Shown piece after piece: positions 26,940-35,860 of a DNA stretch of 64,000 nt. The stretch covers positions 310,001 through 374,000 of the forward strand of contig NZ_GL877878.1 of the NCBI RefSeq assembly GCF_000194155.1. Direction: 5' to 3'. Source of the DNA: Saccharopolyspora spinosa NRRL 18395 (GTDB taxonomy: Bacteria > Actinomycetota > Actinomycetes > Mycobacteriales > Pseudonocardiaceae). The stretch's first letter is position 1. The number at the start of each line of letters is the position of its first letter. The notes beneath the pieces are model-generated. The model saw nothing but the letters and a program-made list of their open reading frames with translations. It was not told the origin of the DNA and ran no database searches. Position numbers and translations under genes: made by a program.

Positions 26940-27699
26940 TCAGGTCTCGAGGAAGTCGACGAGGCGGGTGTCGGCGGTGAGGACCTCCGCGTCGGTGCGG
27001 ACGTCGATCAGGCTGGGGCGGTCTTCGGCGAGCGCGGCGTGGATCACCAGTTCCAGCTCTTCGCGGGCGCCGACGGTGAAGCCCGCCGCGCCGAGTCCGC
27101 GTGCCCAGCCCGCGAAATCGACCGCGCCGATCGAGACCGCCGATCGAGACCGCCGACATTGTGCGGCGGCTCTTCACCTGGTGCAAGGCGATCGTGCCGT
27201 ACCGGCCGTTCTGGAAGACGATCACGACCACCGGCGCCTGGTGCCGGATGCCGGTTTCGATCTCCTGGCCGGTCATCAACGCACCGCCGTCGCCGACCAT
27301 CGCGATCACGGTCCGCTCGAGCCGGGAGAGCTTGGCCGCGACGGCGGACGGCACCCCGTAACCCATCGCGCCGTTGCACGGTCCGAGTTGCGCGCGCGTA
27401 TCGGTGAAGCACCAGTAGCGGTGCAGGAATCCGGAGAAGTTCCCGGCGTCGTTGGTCACCACCGCGTCCGCGGGCGCGAGCCGCCGCAGGGTTCGGATCA
27501 CGTCGGTCGGGTGGACGCCCGGTCCGCTCCCGGTGTCCGGCGGGGTCATGAACTCCCGCACCGCTGCGTTGGCCACCGACCAGTCGTGCTGCCGCGCCGG
27601 GGCCACCGCGGGCAGCTCGCGCAACAGCTCGGCGACCCGGCCGCGGACCTGCACGATCTCCTGCCCCGGCAACGGGAACCGGAAACCTTGGCTGGTCAC
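26940..27699 (-). pseudogene. thiamine-diphosphate enzyme (acetolactate synthase-like), truncated
   Basis: Only the C-terminal ThDP domain of an acetolactate-synthase-like enzyme remains: PTDVIRTLRRLAPADAVVTN, HRYWCFTDTRAQLG, NGAMGYGVPSAVAAKL and the cofactor motif MVGDGGALMTGQEIETG... FQNGRYGTI. A frameshift near 27130 leads into FAGWARGLGAAGFTVGA, LELVIHAALAEDRPSLIDVR and the last residues RLVDFLET, stop at 26940–26942. The N-terminal two domains are gone. Family members act in branched-chain synthesis or 2-oxo-acid decarboxylation; the neighbouring Ldh_2 and MFS remnants suggest a lost hydroxy-acid catabolic module (inference). Confidence 0.75.
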
Positions 27700-27835
27700 C
27701 TAAACCCACCGACCCAGTTGGCCACCATCGCGGCCAGGCCGGGGATCGCGCCGAAGCGGCCGAGCTCCAGCGGCGAGAAGCCCTGCTGGTTCACCAGGAA
27801 GTCCGGGTATCACGTGATGGTGCCGCCGGCCGACC
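27700..27835 (-). pseudogene. MFS permease remnant
   Basis: A minus-strand frame reads YPDFLVNQQGFSPLELGRFG and AIPGLAAMVANWVGG and then stops at TGA, overlapping the GTG of the ThDP enzyme remnant. The sequence resembles the loop and second membrane segment of sugar-acid (ACS-type) MFS permeases. A stop codon upstream of it and the loss of the rest of the protein show that most of the gene was deleted. Confidence 0.5.
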
Positions 27836-27889
27836 ACGCCGGTCGGCGGCACCCTTCACCCGGGACGAATTCCCCCGGTTGGGCTGGGA

Positions 27890-29950
27890 TTACGGGGTTC
27901 TGAGGACCGTGAGGAGTTGGGTGGCCCGGCTAAGGGCGACGTAGAGGGCCCGGCGGCCGGTGCTGGATTCCGCAGCAAGGCCGTCCGGGTCGACGACCAC
28001 CACGGCGTCGTACTCCATGCCCTTGGCCTCCAGGCTGCCGACCACGCGGAGCCGGTCGGAGCCGGCTTCCGAGCCGTCCACAGTGGATAGCCATTCGCGG
28101 ACTTCGTCGCGGCGGGCCATCGTGGTGATCACGCCAACCGTGCCCTCGGCCGCCGCGACCAGCTCCGCTGCGGCGGTTCGCGTCTCCCGCGGCAGCTCGT
28201 CCGCGGACACCTCGCGCACCGCCGGGTCGATTCCGGTGGTGCGCACCGCGACCGGCAGGTCGTCGGCCGGTACCAGGTCGCGGACCGCATCGGCGGCGAC
28301 GGCGAAGATCTCCGCCGAGTTCCGGTAGTTGGTGTGCAGCGTGAACCGGCGGTGCGTGCGCTGCTCGCTCAGGGCCTCCTCCCGCGCCGCCGCGGCCTCC
28401 GCCGGATCGGGCCACGACGACTGGACCGGGTCGCCTACGACCGTCCAGCTCGCGTGCCGCCCGCGGCGACCCACCATGCGCCACTGAATCGGCGAGAGGT
28501 CCTGCGCCTCGTCGATCACCACGTGCGCGTACTCGTCGTAGTTGACCGCGCGGCGCGACTGCTCCGCATCCGGGGCGGTGCGGCGCCGCTTCGGCGGCGG
28601 CCCGGCCAGCACCCGCAGTTCGTCGATCAGCGCGATGTCGGCGACCGTCCACTCGGTCACCTCGGTCCACGACTTGGCCAGCAGGTCGACCTCCTCGGCC
28701 GACAGCAACCGGCGGGCGGCGAGGGACAGCCGCGCCGGGTCGGACAGCCAGCGCAACACCTGCATCGGATACAGCGGCGGCCACCAGGCGACCAGGAACC
28801 GGTGGAACTCGATGCGGTCGCCGATCTCGGTGATCAACCGCTCGCGGTCCGGCTGGAAGTCTTCGTCGGCGGCCTGCTTCGCCTTCTGCCACAGGGCTTC
28901 CAGCAACGCGTCGGCCGCCCGCATCCGGGACCGGTTGGGCTGCCCGCCCTTGCCGTGCAGCGAGCGGCGGATCCGCCTCAGGTCGTCGGCCTGCAGCTTC
29001 AGCACCGTGCCCCGGTAGAACAGCTGCAGCTTCTCCGGCGCGTCCGGCGGCGGCAACCGCAGCGCCCGCCGGAGCACCTTCACCATCAGCGACGAGCCCT
29101 TGACCTCCGCCGTGCGCGGATCGTCGATCTTGGCCGTGCCGATCCCGTCCAGCACCTCGCCGAGCGCCCGGAGTTCGACGTTGTGCTCGCCCATCGACGG
29201 CAGCACGCGGGAGATGTAGGACATGAACACCGGCGACGGCCCTACCACCAGCACGCCGGGCCCGCCGAGCCGGCGCTGGTCGCGGTAGAGCAGGTAGGCG
29301 GCGCGGTGCAGCGCCACTGCGGTCTTGCCGGTGCCCGGCCCGCCGGTGATCTCGGTGACCCCGCCCTCGGGCGCCCGGATCGCGTCGTCCTGCTCCTTCT
29401 GGATGGTGGCGACGATGTTGCGCATCGAGTCGCCGCGCGACCGGGTCAGCGCCGCCATCAGCGCGCCGTCGCCGATCACCCGCATGTCCGCCGGCGCCCG
29501 GTCCGGGTCCAGCAGGTCGTCGGAGAGGTCGACGACCTCCTCGCGGGAGGAGCGGATCACCCGGCGGCGCACCACGTCCAGCGGCTGCTCGGGGGTGGCC
29601 TGGTAGAACGCCGCCGCCAGTGGGGCCCGCCAGTCAACCAGCAGGTTGTCGAACTGGGGGTCGCGGATGCCCAACCGGCCGATGTGCACGGCATCACCGT
29701 CGGCGAAGTCCAGACGGCCGAACACGAGTCCCTCGGACTCCGCGTTCAACGCCTGCAGCGTCCGGTTCGCGTGGTAGAGCATCACGTCGCGCTCGTTGAG
29801 CGCCTCGGGCGTGGCCTCCTGCCCGTACTCGTAGCTCTTGTCGCGCATCGCCTCGGCTTCGGCACGCAACTCGCCGAGCCGGGCGTAAACCCGATCGACG
29901 TGCTGCTGCTCGACCGCGATCTCGGCCTGCTTGATGGACGCTTCGGACAC
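27890..29950 (-). CDS. HelD-like UvrD/Rep superfamily ATPase (RNA polymerase recycling factor)
   Basis: A 686-residue superfamily 1 ATPase of the HelD/HelR group, which pry stalled RNA polymerase off DNA; some protect against rifampicin. The N-terminal coiled coil (IAVEQQHVDRVYARLGELRA) is the arm that enters the polymerase secondary channel, followed by a polymerase-docking segment DPQFDNLLVDWRAPLAAAFY, Walker A ITGGPGTGKTAVALHRAAYL (about 203–209), HVVIDEAQDLSPIQWRMV and TNYRNSAEIFAVA. GTG 29950 has GGGGAG nine bases upstream. I looked for a rifampicin-associated element upstream and saw none, so drug induction is not supported. Confidence 0.88.
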   Translation of the reverse strand: MSEASIKQAEIAVEQQHVDRVYARLGELRAEAEAMRDKSYEYGQEATPEALNERDVMLYHANRTLQALNAESEGLVFGRLDFADGDAVHIGRLGIRDPQFDNLLVDWRAPLAAAFYQATPEQPLDVVRRRVIRSSREEVVDLSDDLLDPDRAPADMRVIGDGALMAALTRSRGDSMRNIVATIQKEQDDAIRAPEGGVTEITGGPGTGKTAVALHRAAYLLYRDQRRLGGPGVLVVGPSPVFMSYISRVLPSMGEHNVELRALGEVLDGIGTAKIDDPRTAEVKGSSLMVKVLRRALRLPPPDAPEKLQLFYRGTVLKLQADDLRRIRRSLHGKGGQPNRSRMRAADALLEALWQKAKQAADEDFQPDRERLITEIGDRIEFHRFLVAWWPPLYPMQVLRWLSDPARLSLAARRLLSAEEVDLLAKSWTEVTEWTVADIALIDELRVLAGPPPKRRRTAPDAEQSRRAVNYDEYAHVVIDEAQDLSPIQWRMVGRRGRHASWTVVGDPVQSSWPDPAEAAAAREEALSEQRTHRRFTLHTNYRNSAEIFAVAADAVRDLVPADDLPVAVRTTGIDPAVREVSADELPRETRTAAAELVAAAEGTVGVITTMARRDEVREWLSTVDGSEAGSDRLRVVGSLEAKGMEYDAVVVVDPDGLAAESSTGRRALYVALSRATQLLTVLRTP

Positions 29951-30082
29951 CGTGTCGTTCTCCCCGTCTGGCGCAGTGGGCAGACCAGTCAGCCTACGAC
30001 CCGCTGCGATGCCGGTTTGCTGCTCCCAGGAGCTAAGAACCCGCATACCCAGGCGTAAACTCCCTTTTCATTAGGACTCGCC

Positions 30083-30205
30083 CTGCGTGGCGGTGCGGGT
30101 AGCGCAACCTCAGACGCCGCCCTGAGTCCGGGATCCCCGACTCAGGTATGTCCAAATACATAGCGCTGGGGCTGTCCTCGCCAGGCGGCGTCTGAGAACC
30201 CGCGG
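30083..30205. repeat. CAGACGCCGCC element with inverted ends
   Basis: CTCAGACGCCGCC at 30109 is mirrored by GGCGGCGTCTGAG at 30184, giving 13-base inverted ends around a core with CCGGGATCCCCGACTC. The left flank GTGCGGGTAGCGCAAC and core match the element at 20.8 kb. The layout is like a small non-autonomous mobile element, though no target duplication is obvious. No gene lies here. Confidence 0.6.
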
Positions 30206-30332
30206 CGGTGCGAGTCGCGAGGGTGGGAAAAGAGGAAGCGGCTGACGCCGCTTCCGTGACGTTGCCCGGTGCGTGGGCGGACTTCGGGGCCCACGGAGCA
30301 TCGGTCGGGAGGGCGTGCGCGACGATGGTCGG

Positions 30333-30893
30333 GTGACGCGGATCGTGGCCGGAAGCGTGGGCGGGCGGCGCATTGACGTGCCCCCGCGCGGCACCAGACC
30401 CACCTCGGAGCGGGTGCGGGAAGCCCTGTTCAGCGCGCTGGAATCGGTCATCGAGCTGACCGGCGCGCGGGTGCTTGACCTCTACGGCGGCTCCGGGGCG
30501 CTCGGCCTCGAAGCCCTGTCGCGCGGTGCGGGCCACGCCACCTTCGTCGAGTCCGACCGGCGCGCCGCCCAGCTGCTGCGCCGCAACGCCGCATCGCTCG
30601 GGTTCCGCGAGGTCCGGGTGGAGCAGGCGAAGGCCGAGACCCTGATCGGCACCCCGGCCGCGCAGCCCTTCGACGTGGTGCTGGCCGACCCGCCCTACGA
30701 CCTCGCGCCGGAGCAGTTGCAGCGCGTGCTGGTCGGGCTGGTCCAGAACGGCTGGACCGCGCCGGGCAGCCTCGTGATCGTCGAGCGCGCGGTGCGCAGC
30801 GGCGAACCGGACTGGCCGCCGCCCCTCCAAGCGATGCGCACCAAGCGCTACGGGGACACCGCCGTGCACTGGGCCGTGCACGAGGAGCGGTGA
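30333..30893 (+). CDS. rsmD: 16S rRNA (guanine(966)-N2)-methyltransferase RsmD
   Basis: RsmD methylates G966 of 16S rRNA in the 30S head. The 186-residue protein has IVAGSVGGRRIDVPPRGTRP, TSERVREALFSALES, the SAM loop VLDLYGGSGALGLEALSRGA and catalytic motif IV ADPPYDL (about 117–123). GTG 30333 is probably leaderless, with ATGGTC just upstream in place of a ribosome site. It precedes coaD with a 54-base gap, the standard arrangement across actinobacteria and many other bacteria. Confidence 0.96.
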   Translation: MTRIVAGSVGGRRIDVPPRGTRPTSERVREALFSALESVIELTGARVLDLYGGSGALGLEALSRGAGHATFVESDRRAAQLLRRNAASLGFREVRVEQAKAETLIGTPAAQPFDVVLADPPYDLAPEQLQRVLVGLVQNGWTAPGSLVIVERAVRSGEPDWPPPLQAMRTKRYGDTAVHWAVHEER

Positions 30894-30947
30894 CCCGCGC
30901 CACGCGATCGTGGGTGCATCCGCGAACGGCTGCTAACGTGCCAGGTC

Positions 30948-31430
30948 ATGAGGCGTGCCGTGTGTCCAGGCTCCTACGACCCGGTGACGAACGGTCATCT
31001 GGACATCATCGAGCGAGCGTCGAAGCTGTTCGACGAGGTCGTCGTCGCGGTGCTCATCAACAAGAACAAGAAGAGCCTCTTCACCGTCGAGGAGCGGCTG
31101 GAGATGCTGCGCGAGGTCACCGCTCAATGGCCCAACGTGCGCATCGACGCCTGGCACGGCCTGCTCGTGGACTACTGCAAGGCGCACGAAATCGGCGCGA
31201 TCGTCAAGGGCCTGCGCGCGGTCAGCGACTTCGACTACGAGCTGCAGATGGCGCAGATGAACCAGCAGCTGTCCGGGGTCGAGACGATGTTCATGTCCAC
31301 CAACCCGCTGTACAGCTTCCTGGCCAGCTCGCTGGTCAAGGAGGTCGCCACCTACGGCGGCGACGTGTCGAACCTGCTGCCGCCGAAGATCGAGCAGCGG
31401 CTCCGCGAACGGCTGGCCGAGCGCGGCTGA
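30948..31430 (+). CDS. coaD: phosphopantetheine adenylyltransferase
   Basis: CoaD transfers AMP from ATP to 4'-phosphopantetheine, the fourth step of coenzyme A synthesis. The 160-residue product has the nucleotidyltransferase motif [20 protein letters not shown] with His near residue 17, [20 protein letters not shown] and [26 protein letters not shown] at 30934 may be a −10 box before ATG 30948, so a separate or leaderless transcript is possible besides read-through from rsmD. A hairpin terminator follows about 50 bases after the stop. Confidence 0.97.
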   Translation: MRRAVCPGSYDPVTNGHLDIIERASKLFDEVVVAVLINKNKKSLFTVEERLEMLREVTAQWPNVRIDAWHGLLVDYCKAHEIGAIVKGLRAVSDFDYELQMAQMNQQLSGVETMFMSTNPLYSFLASSLVKEVATYGGDVSNLLPPKIEQRLRERLAERG

Positions 31431-31480
31431 GCGGCACCGCTCCTGCACCCCCGAGTCGCGCGGCATCCGGGTCTTCCGCC

Positions 31481-31504
31481 GTGCTAAGCCGTTCGGGTTA
31501 GCAC
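31481..31504. terminator. hairpin after coaD
   Basis: GTGCTAAGCC and GGGTTAGCAC form a 10-bp stem with one mismatch and a GTTC loop, about 50 bases after the coaD stop. Position suggests a terminator, although a T-run is absent. Confidence 0.5.
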
Positions 31505-31536
31505 GTGTCCTTCGACCGTGCCCAATGACATTTCGG

Positions 31537-31562
31537 GTTCACGTCAGCTTCAGTGCGTGAAC
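31537..31562. promoter_or_regulatory. inverted repeat before the secreted RNase gene
   Basis: GTTCACG and CGTGAAC form a perfect 7-bp inverted repeat with a 12-base spacer. It ends just before a TAGCGT −10-like box (31575–31580), which lies eight bases before ATG 31589. A regulator bound here would overlap the −35 region. The binding protein is unknown. Confidence 0.45.
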
Positions 31563-31588
31563 ACGCCATCGACGTAGCGTGGCCGACC

Positions 31589-32014
31589 ATGAAGCGGATC
31601 ACGTCGAAGGCAGTGCAGATCCTGTTGGCCGGTCTGGTCACGGTCGTGGGCCTGGTCGGGTTCCAGGCGAGCGCCCTGTCCGCCGCGCCGACCGCGCCCG
31701 TCGCGCAGGCGCCGTGCGGGGACACCGCCGGCTTCCAGAAGGTCGACCTCTCCGCCCTGCCGAAGGAGGCGACCGACACGGTCAACCTGATCAAGCAGGG
31801 CGGCCCCTACCCGTACCCGCAGGACGGCCAGGTCTTCTCGAACCGGGAAGGCATCCTGCCGAAGTGCGACAGCGGGTACTACCACGAGTACACCGTCAAG
31901 ACGCCTGGCAGCGACGACCGCGGCGCGCGCCGCTTCGTGGTCGGCAACGGCGGCGAGTACTTCTACACCGACGACCACTACGACAGCTTCCGGCTGACCA
32001 ACATCAACGCGTAG
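31589..32014 (+). CDS. secreted guanyl-specific ribonuclease (RNase Sa-like)
   Basis: A 141-residue precursor. Residues 1–33 form a Sec signal peptide (basic MKRITSK, hydrophobic ILLAGLVTVVGLVG, cleavage near ALSAAP). The mature part matches the microbial RNase N1/T1/Sa family: FSNREGILPKCDSGYYHEYTV with the catalytic Glu near residue 99, DDRGARRFVVG with the Arg, and YFYTDDHYDSFRLTN with the catalytic His near residue 130. Two cysteines (residues about 43 and 92) can form the disulfide. No barstar-like inhibitor gene is adjacent, so export presumably protects the host. Likely leaderless from its own promoter. Confidence 0.9.
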   Translation: MKRITSKAVQILLAGLVTVVGLVGFQASALSAAPTAPVAQAPCGDTAGFQKVDLSALPKEATDTVNLIKQGGPYPYPQDGQVFSNREGILPKCDSGYYHEYTVKTPGSDDRGARRFVVGNGGEYFYTDDHYDSFRLTNINA

Positions 32015-32024
32015 TTCCGCGAGC

Positions 32025-32057
32025 CGTGCGCGTCCCGGGGTGCCCGGGGCGCGCACG
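32025..32057. terminator. terminator after the RNase gene
   Basis: CGTGCGCGTCCCGGG pairs with CCCGGGGCGCGCACG (one G·U pair) around a tiny loop, starting 11 bases after the RNase stop. A G-run follows instead of a T-run, as is common in GC-rich actinobacteria. Confidence 0.7.
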
Positions 32058-32211
32058 AGTGCGTTGGGGGGGGCTTGACACGCGGACACTGGATTTCCCC
32101 CGCCGCGCTGCCCAGCGCGGGCAGACTGATAGCAGAACAACCCATGATCGGCGGCTGCGGGTGTTCTGACATGCTTGCCGCTGCGGCGGCTACGACGGCA
32201 GGGAGATCAAC

Positions 32212-32946
32212 GTGTACCGGGTGTTCGAGGCGCTCGACGAGCTGGTCACGATCGTCGAAGAAGCGCGTGGCGTGCCCATGACGTCGGGGTGCGTGGTGCC
32301 CCGCGGCGACGTGCTGGAGCTGCTCGACGACGTGCGGGACGCGATCCCGCAGGAACTCGACGACGCCCAGGACGTGCTCGACCACCGCGACGAGGTGTTG
32401 TCCACCGCCGAGGCGCAGGCCGACAAGTCGGTCACGGATGCCCGCAACGGAGCCGACCGCACGCTTGCCGCGGCGCGAGCCGAGGCGGAGCAACTGCTCG
32501 CCGACGCCCGCGAGCAGGCCGACGAGCTGATGGCGGAGGCGCGGGCGCAGGCCGAGCAGGCGGTGACCGCCGGCCGCCGCGAGTACGAGGACTACGTCGG
32601 CCGCGCCCAGTCTGAGGCCGACCGCATGGTGCAGGCCGGCCGGGCCGCCTACGAGCAGTCGGTGCACGAGGGCAAGGCGGAACAGGCCCGGCTGGTGGCC
32701 GACACCGAGGTCGTGCAGTCGGCGAACACCGAGGCCAAGCGGATCGTCGACGAGGCCAACGACGACGCCGAGCGGCTGCGCAGCGAGTGCGACGTCTACG
32801 TCGACTCCCGCCTGGCCGACTTCGAAGACCTGCTCGGCCGCACGCTTCGCACCGTCGGCAAGGGGCGTCAGCAGCTGCGCAGCCCGATGGGCGCCCCGTT
32901 CGACTACGAGGAGTGGAACGCCGGCAACAACACCGGTGCCAACTGA
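32212..32946 (+). CDS. SepIVA/DivIVA-like cell division coiled-coil protein
   Basis: A 244-residue protein rich in Ala/Glu heptads. The N-terminus VYRVFEALDELVTIVEEARG is a DivIVA-type start, followed by LELLDDVRDAIPQELDDAQD and a long coiled coil (AEAEQLLADAREQADELMAE, EDYVGRAQSEADRMVQAGRA, EAKRIVDEANDDAERLR), with FDYEEWNAGN near the end. It occupies the place of Rv2927c (SepIVA), a septum-associated division factor, upstream of the DUF177–rpmF–rnc run. GTG 32212 follows GGGAG by seven bases. Division role is inferred from family and position. Confidence 0.88.
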   Translation: MYRVFEALDELVTIVEEARGVPMTSGCVVPRGDVLELLDDVRDAIPQELDDAQDVLDHRDEVLSTAEAQADKSVTDARNGADRTLAAARAEAEQLLADAREQADELMAEARAQAEQAVTAGRREYEDYVGRAQSEADRMVQAGRAAYEQSVHEGKAEQARLVADTEVVQSANTEAKRIVDEANDDAERLRSECDVYVDSRLADFEDLLGRTLRTVGKGRQQLRSPMGAPFDYEEWNAGNNTGAN

Positions 32947-33105
32947 TCTTTTCCCGTCCTCCGCAGCGGATTCGCCGCGGAGGGGCTGGTGTCGCGGGCG
33001 GACCGCTGTCGCGTACCCTGGGAAAGCTGGCTGGGGATGATGCGCAGCTGTTCATCCACCAACGCCGCACCACCTGCCCTGTTGAATTGACCACCGAAAC
33101 TTGTG

Positions 33106-33678
33106 ATGTCTCAGAACCATGCAGCGCACACCGCGCACGTCGGCCCTTGGGTGATCGACACCCGGGAGATCGGCCACCGGGCCGGCAGCAGCCGCGCCTA
33201 CACGCGCAGTGCCCCGGCACCGGCCGGGCTCGGGCTGGACATGATCAAGGTGCCCGAGGGCGAGCCGGTCGAGCTCGACCTGCTGGCCGAGTCGGTGGTG
33301 GAGGGCGTGCTGGTGTCGGGCACCGCCGCGGCCACCTTGGCCGGCGAGTGCGTCCGGTGCCTGGACCCGATCTCCGACGAGGTCGAGGTGGAGGTGCGGG
33401 AGCTGTTCGCCTACCCGGACAGCGCAACGGACGCCAGCACCGATGACGACGAGGTGGAGCGGGTCGTGGACGACCTGATCGACCTCGAACCGGTGGTGCG
33501 GGACGCGATGTTGCTGTCGCTGCCCTCGGCACCGTTCTGCTCGCCAGACTGCCCGGGGCTGTGCACCGGGTGCGGCGTGAAGTGGGCCGAACTCGCCCCC
33601 GATCACACGCATGAGATCATTGATCCTCGCTGGGCTGCACTGCAAGAGCGGCTCGGCGGGACCGAGGAGGAGAAGTAG
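33106..33678 (+). CDS. DUF177 (YceD) family protein
   Basis: A 190-residue YceD/DUF177 protein, linked with rpmF in most bacteria and implicated in 23S rRNA maturation or its control. Visible are [47 protein letters not shown], the acidic [20 protein letters not shown] and the Cys-rich [17 protein letters not shown] that probably binds zinc. ATG 33106 preceded by an in-frame GTG one codon upstream. It ends two bases before rpmF, so the pair is certainly co-transcribed. Confidence 0.9.
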   Translation: MSQNHAAHTAHVGPWVIDTREIGHRAGSSRAYTRSAPAPAGLGLDMIKVPEGEPVELDLLAESVVEGVLVSGTAAATLAGECVRCLDPISDEVEVEVRELFAYPDSATDASTDDDEVERVVDDLIDLEPVVRDAMLLSLPSAPFCSPDCPGLCTGCGVKWAELAPDHTHEIIDPRWAALQERLGGTEEEK

Positions 33679-33680
33679 TC

Positions 33681-33863
33681 GTGGCCGTCCCGAAGCGCAA
33701 GATGTCCCGGGCCAACACCCGTCACCGCCGGTCGCAGTGGAAGACCTCGGCTCCGACGCTGGTGCAGTGCTCCAACCGCGCATGCCGTGAGCAGAAGCTG
33801 CCGCACGTGGTCTGCCCGGCCTGCGGCCAGTACGACGGCCGCCAGGTCGTCCAGCCCGCCTGA
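33681..33863 (+). CDS. rpmF: 50S ribosomal protein L32
   Basis: A 60-residue L32: [20 protein letters not shown] at the N-terminus, then [20 protein letters not shown] with CxxC-type zinc ligands (Cys about 30, 35, 45, 48) and YDGRQVV. GTG 33681 has GAGGAGGAGAAG upstream inside the preceding gene. It sits between DUF177 and rnc, 14 bases before rnc. Confidence 0.97.
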   Translation: MAVPKRKMSRANTRHRRSQWKTSAPTLVQCSNRACREQKLPHVVCPACGQYDGRQVVQPA

Positions 33864-33877
33864 TCGGCGGCCGCGTA

Positions 33878-34627
33878 GTGGGGGGAAAGCAGTCACGGGC
33901 CCGGAAAGTCGATCGGGGTCCGCTGTCGGCAGCGCTCGGCGTCGAGCTCGACGCCGAGCTGCTCACCCTTGCCCTTACCCACCGCTCGTACGCCTACGAG
34001 AACGGCGGTCTGCCGCCGAACGAGCGGCTGGAGTTCCTCGGGGACGCGGTGCTCGGCCTGGTGATCACGGATCACCTGTACACCGAGCACCCGGACCTGC
34101 CCGAGGGGCAGCTCGCGAAGCTCCGCGCCAGCGTGGTCAACATGCATGCGCTGGCCGGCGTCGCCCGCAGGCTCGGTGAGGGCGGTCTGGGCGAGTACCT
34201 GCTGCTGGGCAGGGGCGAGGAGCTCACGGGGGGCCGGGACAAGGCGAGCATCCTCGCGGACGGTCTGGAAGCCGTGCTCGGCGCGGTTTACCTGGCGAAG
34301 GGCATCGGCGTCGCCCGCGATGTGGTCCACCGGCTGTTCCAGCCGCTGCTGGCCGAGGCGCCGCAGCGCGGTGCCGGGCTGGACTGGAAGACGAGCCTGC
34401 AGGAGCTGACCGCGTCGACCGGGCTCGGCGTGCCCGAGTACCGGGTCGAGGAGCAGGGGCCGGACCACCGCAAGGAGTTCAGCGCCTACGTGGCCGTCGG
34501 CGGTCAGACCTACGGTCGCGGCGACGGTCGCACCAAGAAGGAAGCCGAGCAGAAGGCCGCCGAGGCGGCCTGGCGGCAGCTCTCCGAGCAGCAGACCACC
34601 GAAGACGCCGAGACCCCCTCCGCGTAG
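33878..34627 (+). CDS. rnc: ribonuclease III
   Basis: RNase III cuts double-stranded RNA in rRNA and mRNA processing. The 249-residue protein has the signature [20 protein letters not shown] (about 48–67), [37 protein letters not shown] with the second acidic cluster, and a C-terminal dsRNA-binding domain ([40 protein letters not shown]). GTG 33878 is used, without an obvious ribosome site beyond GTGGGGGG. Part of the yceD–rpmF–rnc–mutM run. Confidence 0.97.
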   Translation: MGGKQSRARKVDRGPLSAALGVELDAELLTLALTHRSYAYENGGLPPNERLEFLGDAVLGLVITDHLYTEHPDLPEGQLAKLRASVVNMHALAGVARRLGEGGLGEYLLLGRGEELTGGRDKASILADGLEAVLGAVYLAKGIGVARDVVHRLFQPLLAEAPQRGAGLDWKTSLQELTASTGLGVPEYRVEEQGPDHRKEFSAYVAVGGQTYGRGDGRTKKEAEQKAAEAAWRQLSEQQTTEDAETPSA

Positions 34628-34706
34628 CGCCGCCTGACGGGCCCGCGCGAGCGGGGAGGCGGGGGCCGCGCGCCGGGGTTCGGGGCGGGTGGTCGAAGAT
34701 GTTTTC

Positions 34707-35807
34707 GTGCCTGAGTTGCCTGAGGTCGAGGTCGTCCGGCGTGGTGTCGCCGAGCATGCGGTCGGTCGAACGTTGTCCAGCGTCGAGGTCCTGCATCCGC
34801 GCGCGGTGCGTCGGCACGTGCCCGGTCCGGATGATTTCGCGGGTCGGCTCGCCGGGCGTTGCCTGAGCGCGGCGCGGCGGCGCGGCAAGTACCTGTGGCT
34901 GGAGCTCGGTGACGAGGCCGGTTCGCCCGATTCCGGCGGTGAAGCCCTGGTGGTGCACCTGGGGATGAGCGGCCAGCTGCTCGTGCAGCCCGGCGACGCC
35001 CGGGAAGAGAAGCACCTGCGGGTGCGGTTGCGGTTCGCCGACGGCGGGCCGGAGCTGCGGTTCGTCGACCAGCGAACCTTCGGCGGCCTGCACCTGGCCG
35101 ATCTGGTCGAGGTGGACGGGATCGCGTTGCCGAAGCCGGTGGCGCACATCGCGCCCGACCCGCTGGAGCAGGTATTCGCGGTGGACGCGGTGGCCGCCCG
35201 GTTGCGGTCGCGGCGCACCGGGATCAAGCGGGCTTTGCTCGACCAGAGCCTGGTTTCCGGGGTCGGCAACATCTACGCGGACGAGGCGCTCTGGCGGGCC
35301 CAGCTGCACTGGGCGCGGCCCACGGCGACCTTGACGCGTCCCAAGATCCGCGAGCTGTTCGATGCCGTCACCGATGTCATGCAGGAGGCGTTGCAGGTCG
35401 GCGGCACCTCGTTCGACGCCTTGTACGTCAACGTGAATGGCGAGTCCGGTTACTTCGACCGCTCGTTGGCGGTGTACGGGCAGGCGGGGCGCCCGTGTCG
35501 GCGGTGCGGGGCCTCGGTGCGGCGCGACGCGTTCATGAACCGCCGAAGCCCCGCAACGCCCACCTCTGAGCACGTGGAACCGCGCTGGTCCACCCGCCGC
35601 CAGATCGCGGAGCTCAACCGGCGCGGGTTGGGGACAGTGCCGGCCGGGGCCCACCCCGGGTCATCTCGTGGCCCGAGGAACAGGCGCGGCAGGCACCGAC
35701 GTTCGGTTGTCATCGCGTCTTCCTCTCGCACGGCCAGTTCGCCGAACGGCTCCGACTTGGGCCCGAACGCCTGGGAAAACCGTGGGAAATCCCCGAGAGC
35801 ATCGTGA
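34707..35807 (+). CDS. mutM: formamidopyrimidine-DNA glycosylase, aberrant C-terminus
   Basis: MutM/Fpg removes 8-oxoguanine. After GTG 34707 the protein starts [13 protein letters not shown], giving the catalytic N-terminal proline; [55 protein letters not shown] and [20 protein letters not shown] follow as expected. The C-terminal zinc finger is broken: the first Cys pair is present ([18 protein letters not shown]) but the second pair, normally some 16 residues on, is absent, and the frame runs another 95 unrelated residues to 35807. This looks like a replaced or decayed 3' end; activity is doubtful because that finger binds DNA. Confidence 0.85.
   Translation: MPELPEVEVVRRGVAEHAVGRTLSSVEVLHPRAVRRHVPGPDDFAGRLAGRCLSAARRRGKYLWLELGDEAGSPDSGGEALVVHLGMSGQLLVQPGDAREEKHLRVRLRFADGGPELRFVDQRTFGGLHLADLVEVDGIALPKPVAHIAPDPLEQVFAVDAVAARLRSRRTGIKRALLDQSLVSGVGNIYADEALWRAQLHWARPTATLTRPKIRELFDAVTDVMQEALQVGGTSFDALYVNVNGESGYFDRSLAVYGQAGRPCRRCGASVRRDAFMNRRSPATPTSEHVEPRWSTRRQIAELNRRGLGTVPAGAHPGSSRGPRNRRGRHRRSVVIASSSRTASSPNGSDLGPNAWENRGKSPRAS
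35771..35787 (-). promoter_or_regulatory. TCCCAG direct repeat, minus orientation
   Basis: CTGGGAAAACCGTGGGA reads on the minus strand as TCCCACGGTTTTCCCAG, two TCCCA(G) units 11 bases apart. It has the same unit and period as the sites at 35861 and 39610 and may be an auxiliary site for the same response regulator. Confidence 0.4.
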
Positions 35808-35860
35808 TCCGCTCCGATCTCTGCTCAACTGACCTGCGAAAACGCGCGGAGGCGGACGAC

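Noticed and set aside
29951..30082. Rifampicin-associated element upstream of the HelD-like gene
   Set aside because: No long inverted repeat of the expected kind was seen; only the unrelated CAGACGCCGCC element lies nearby.
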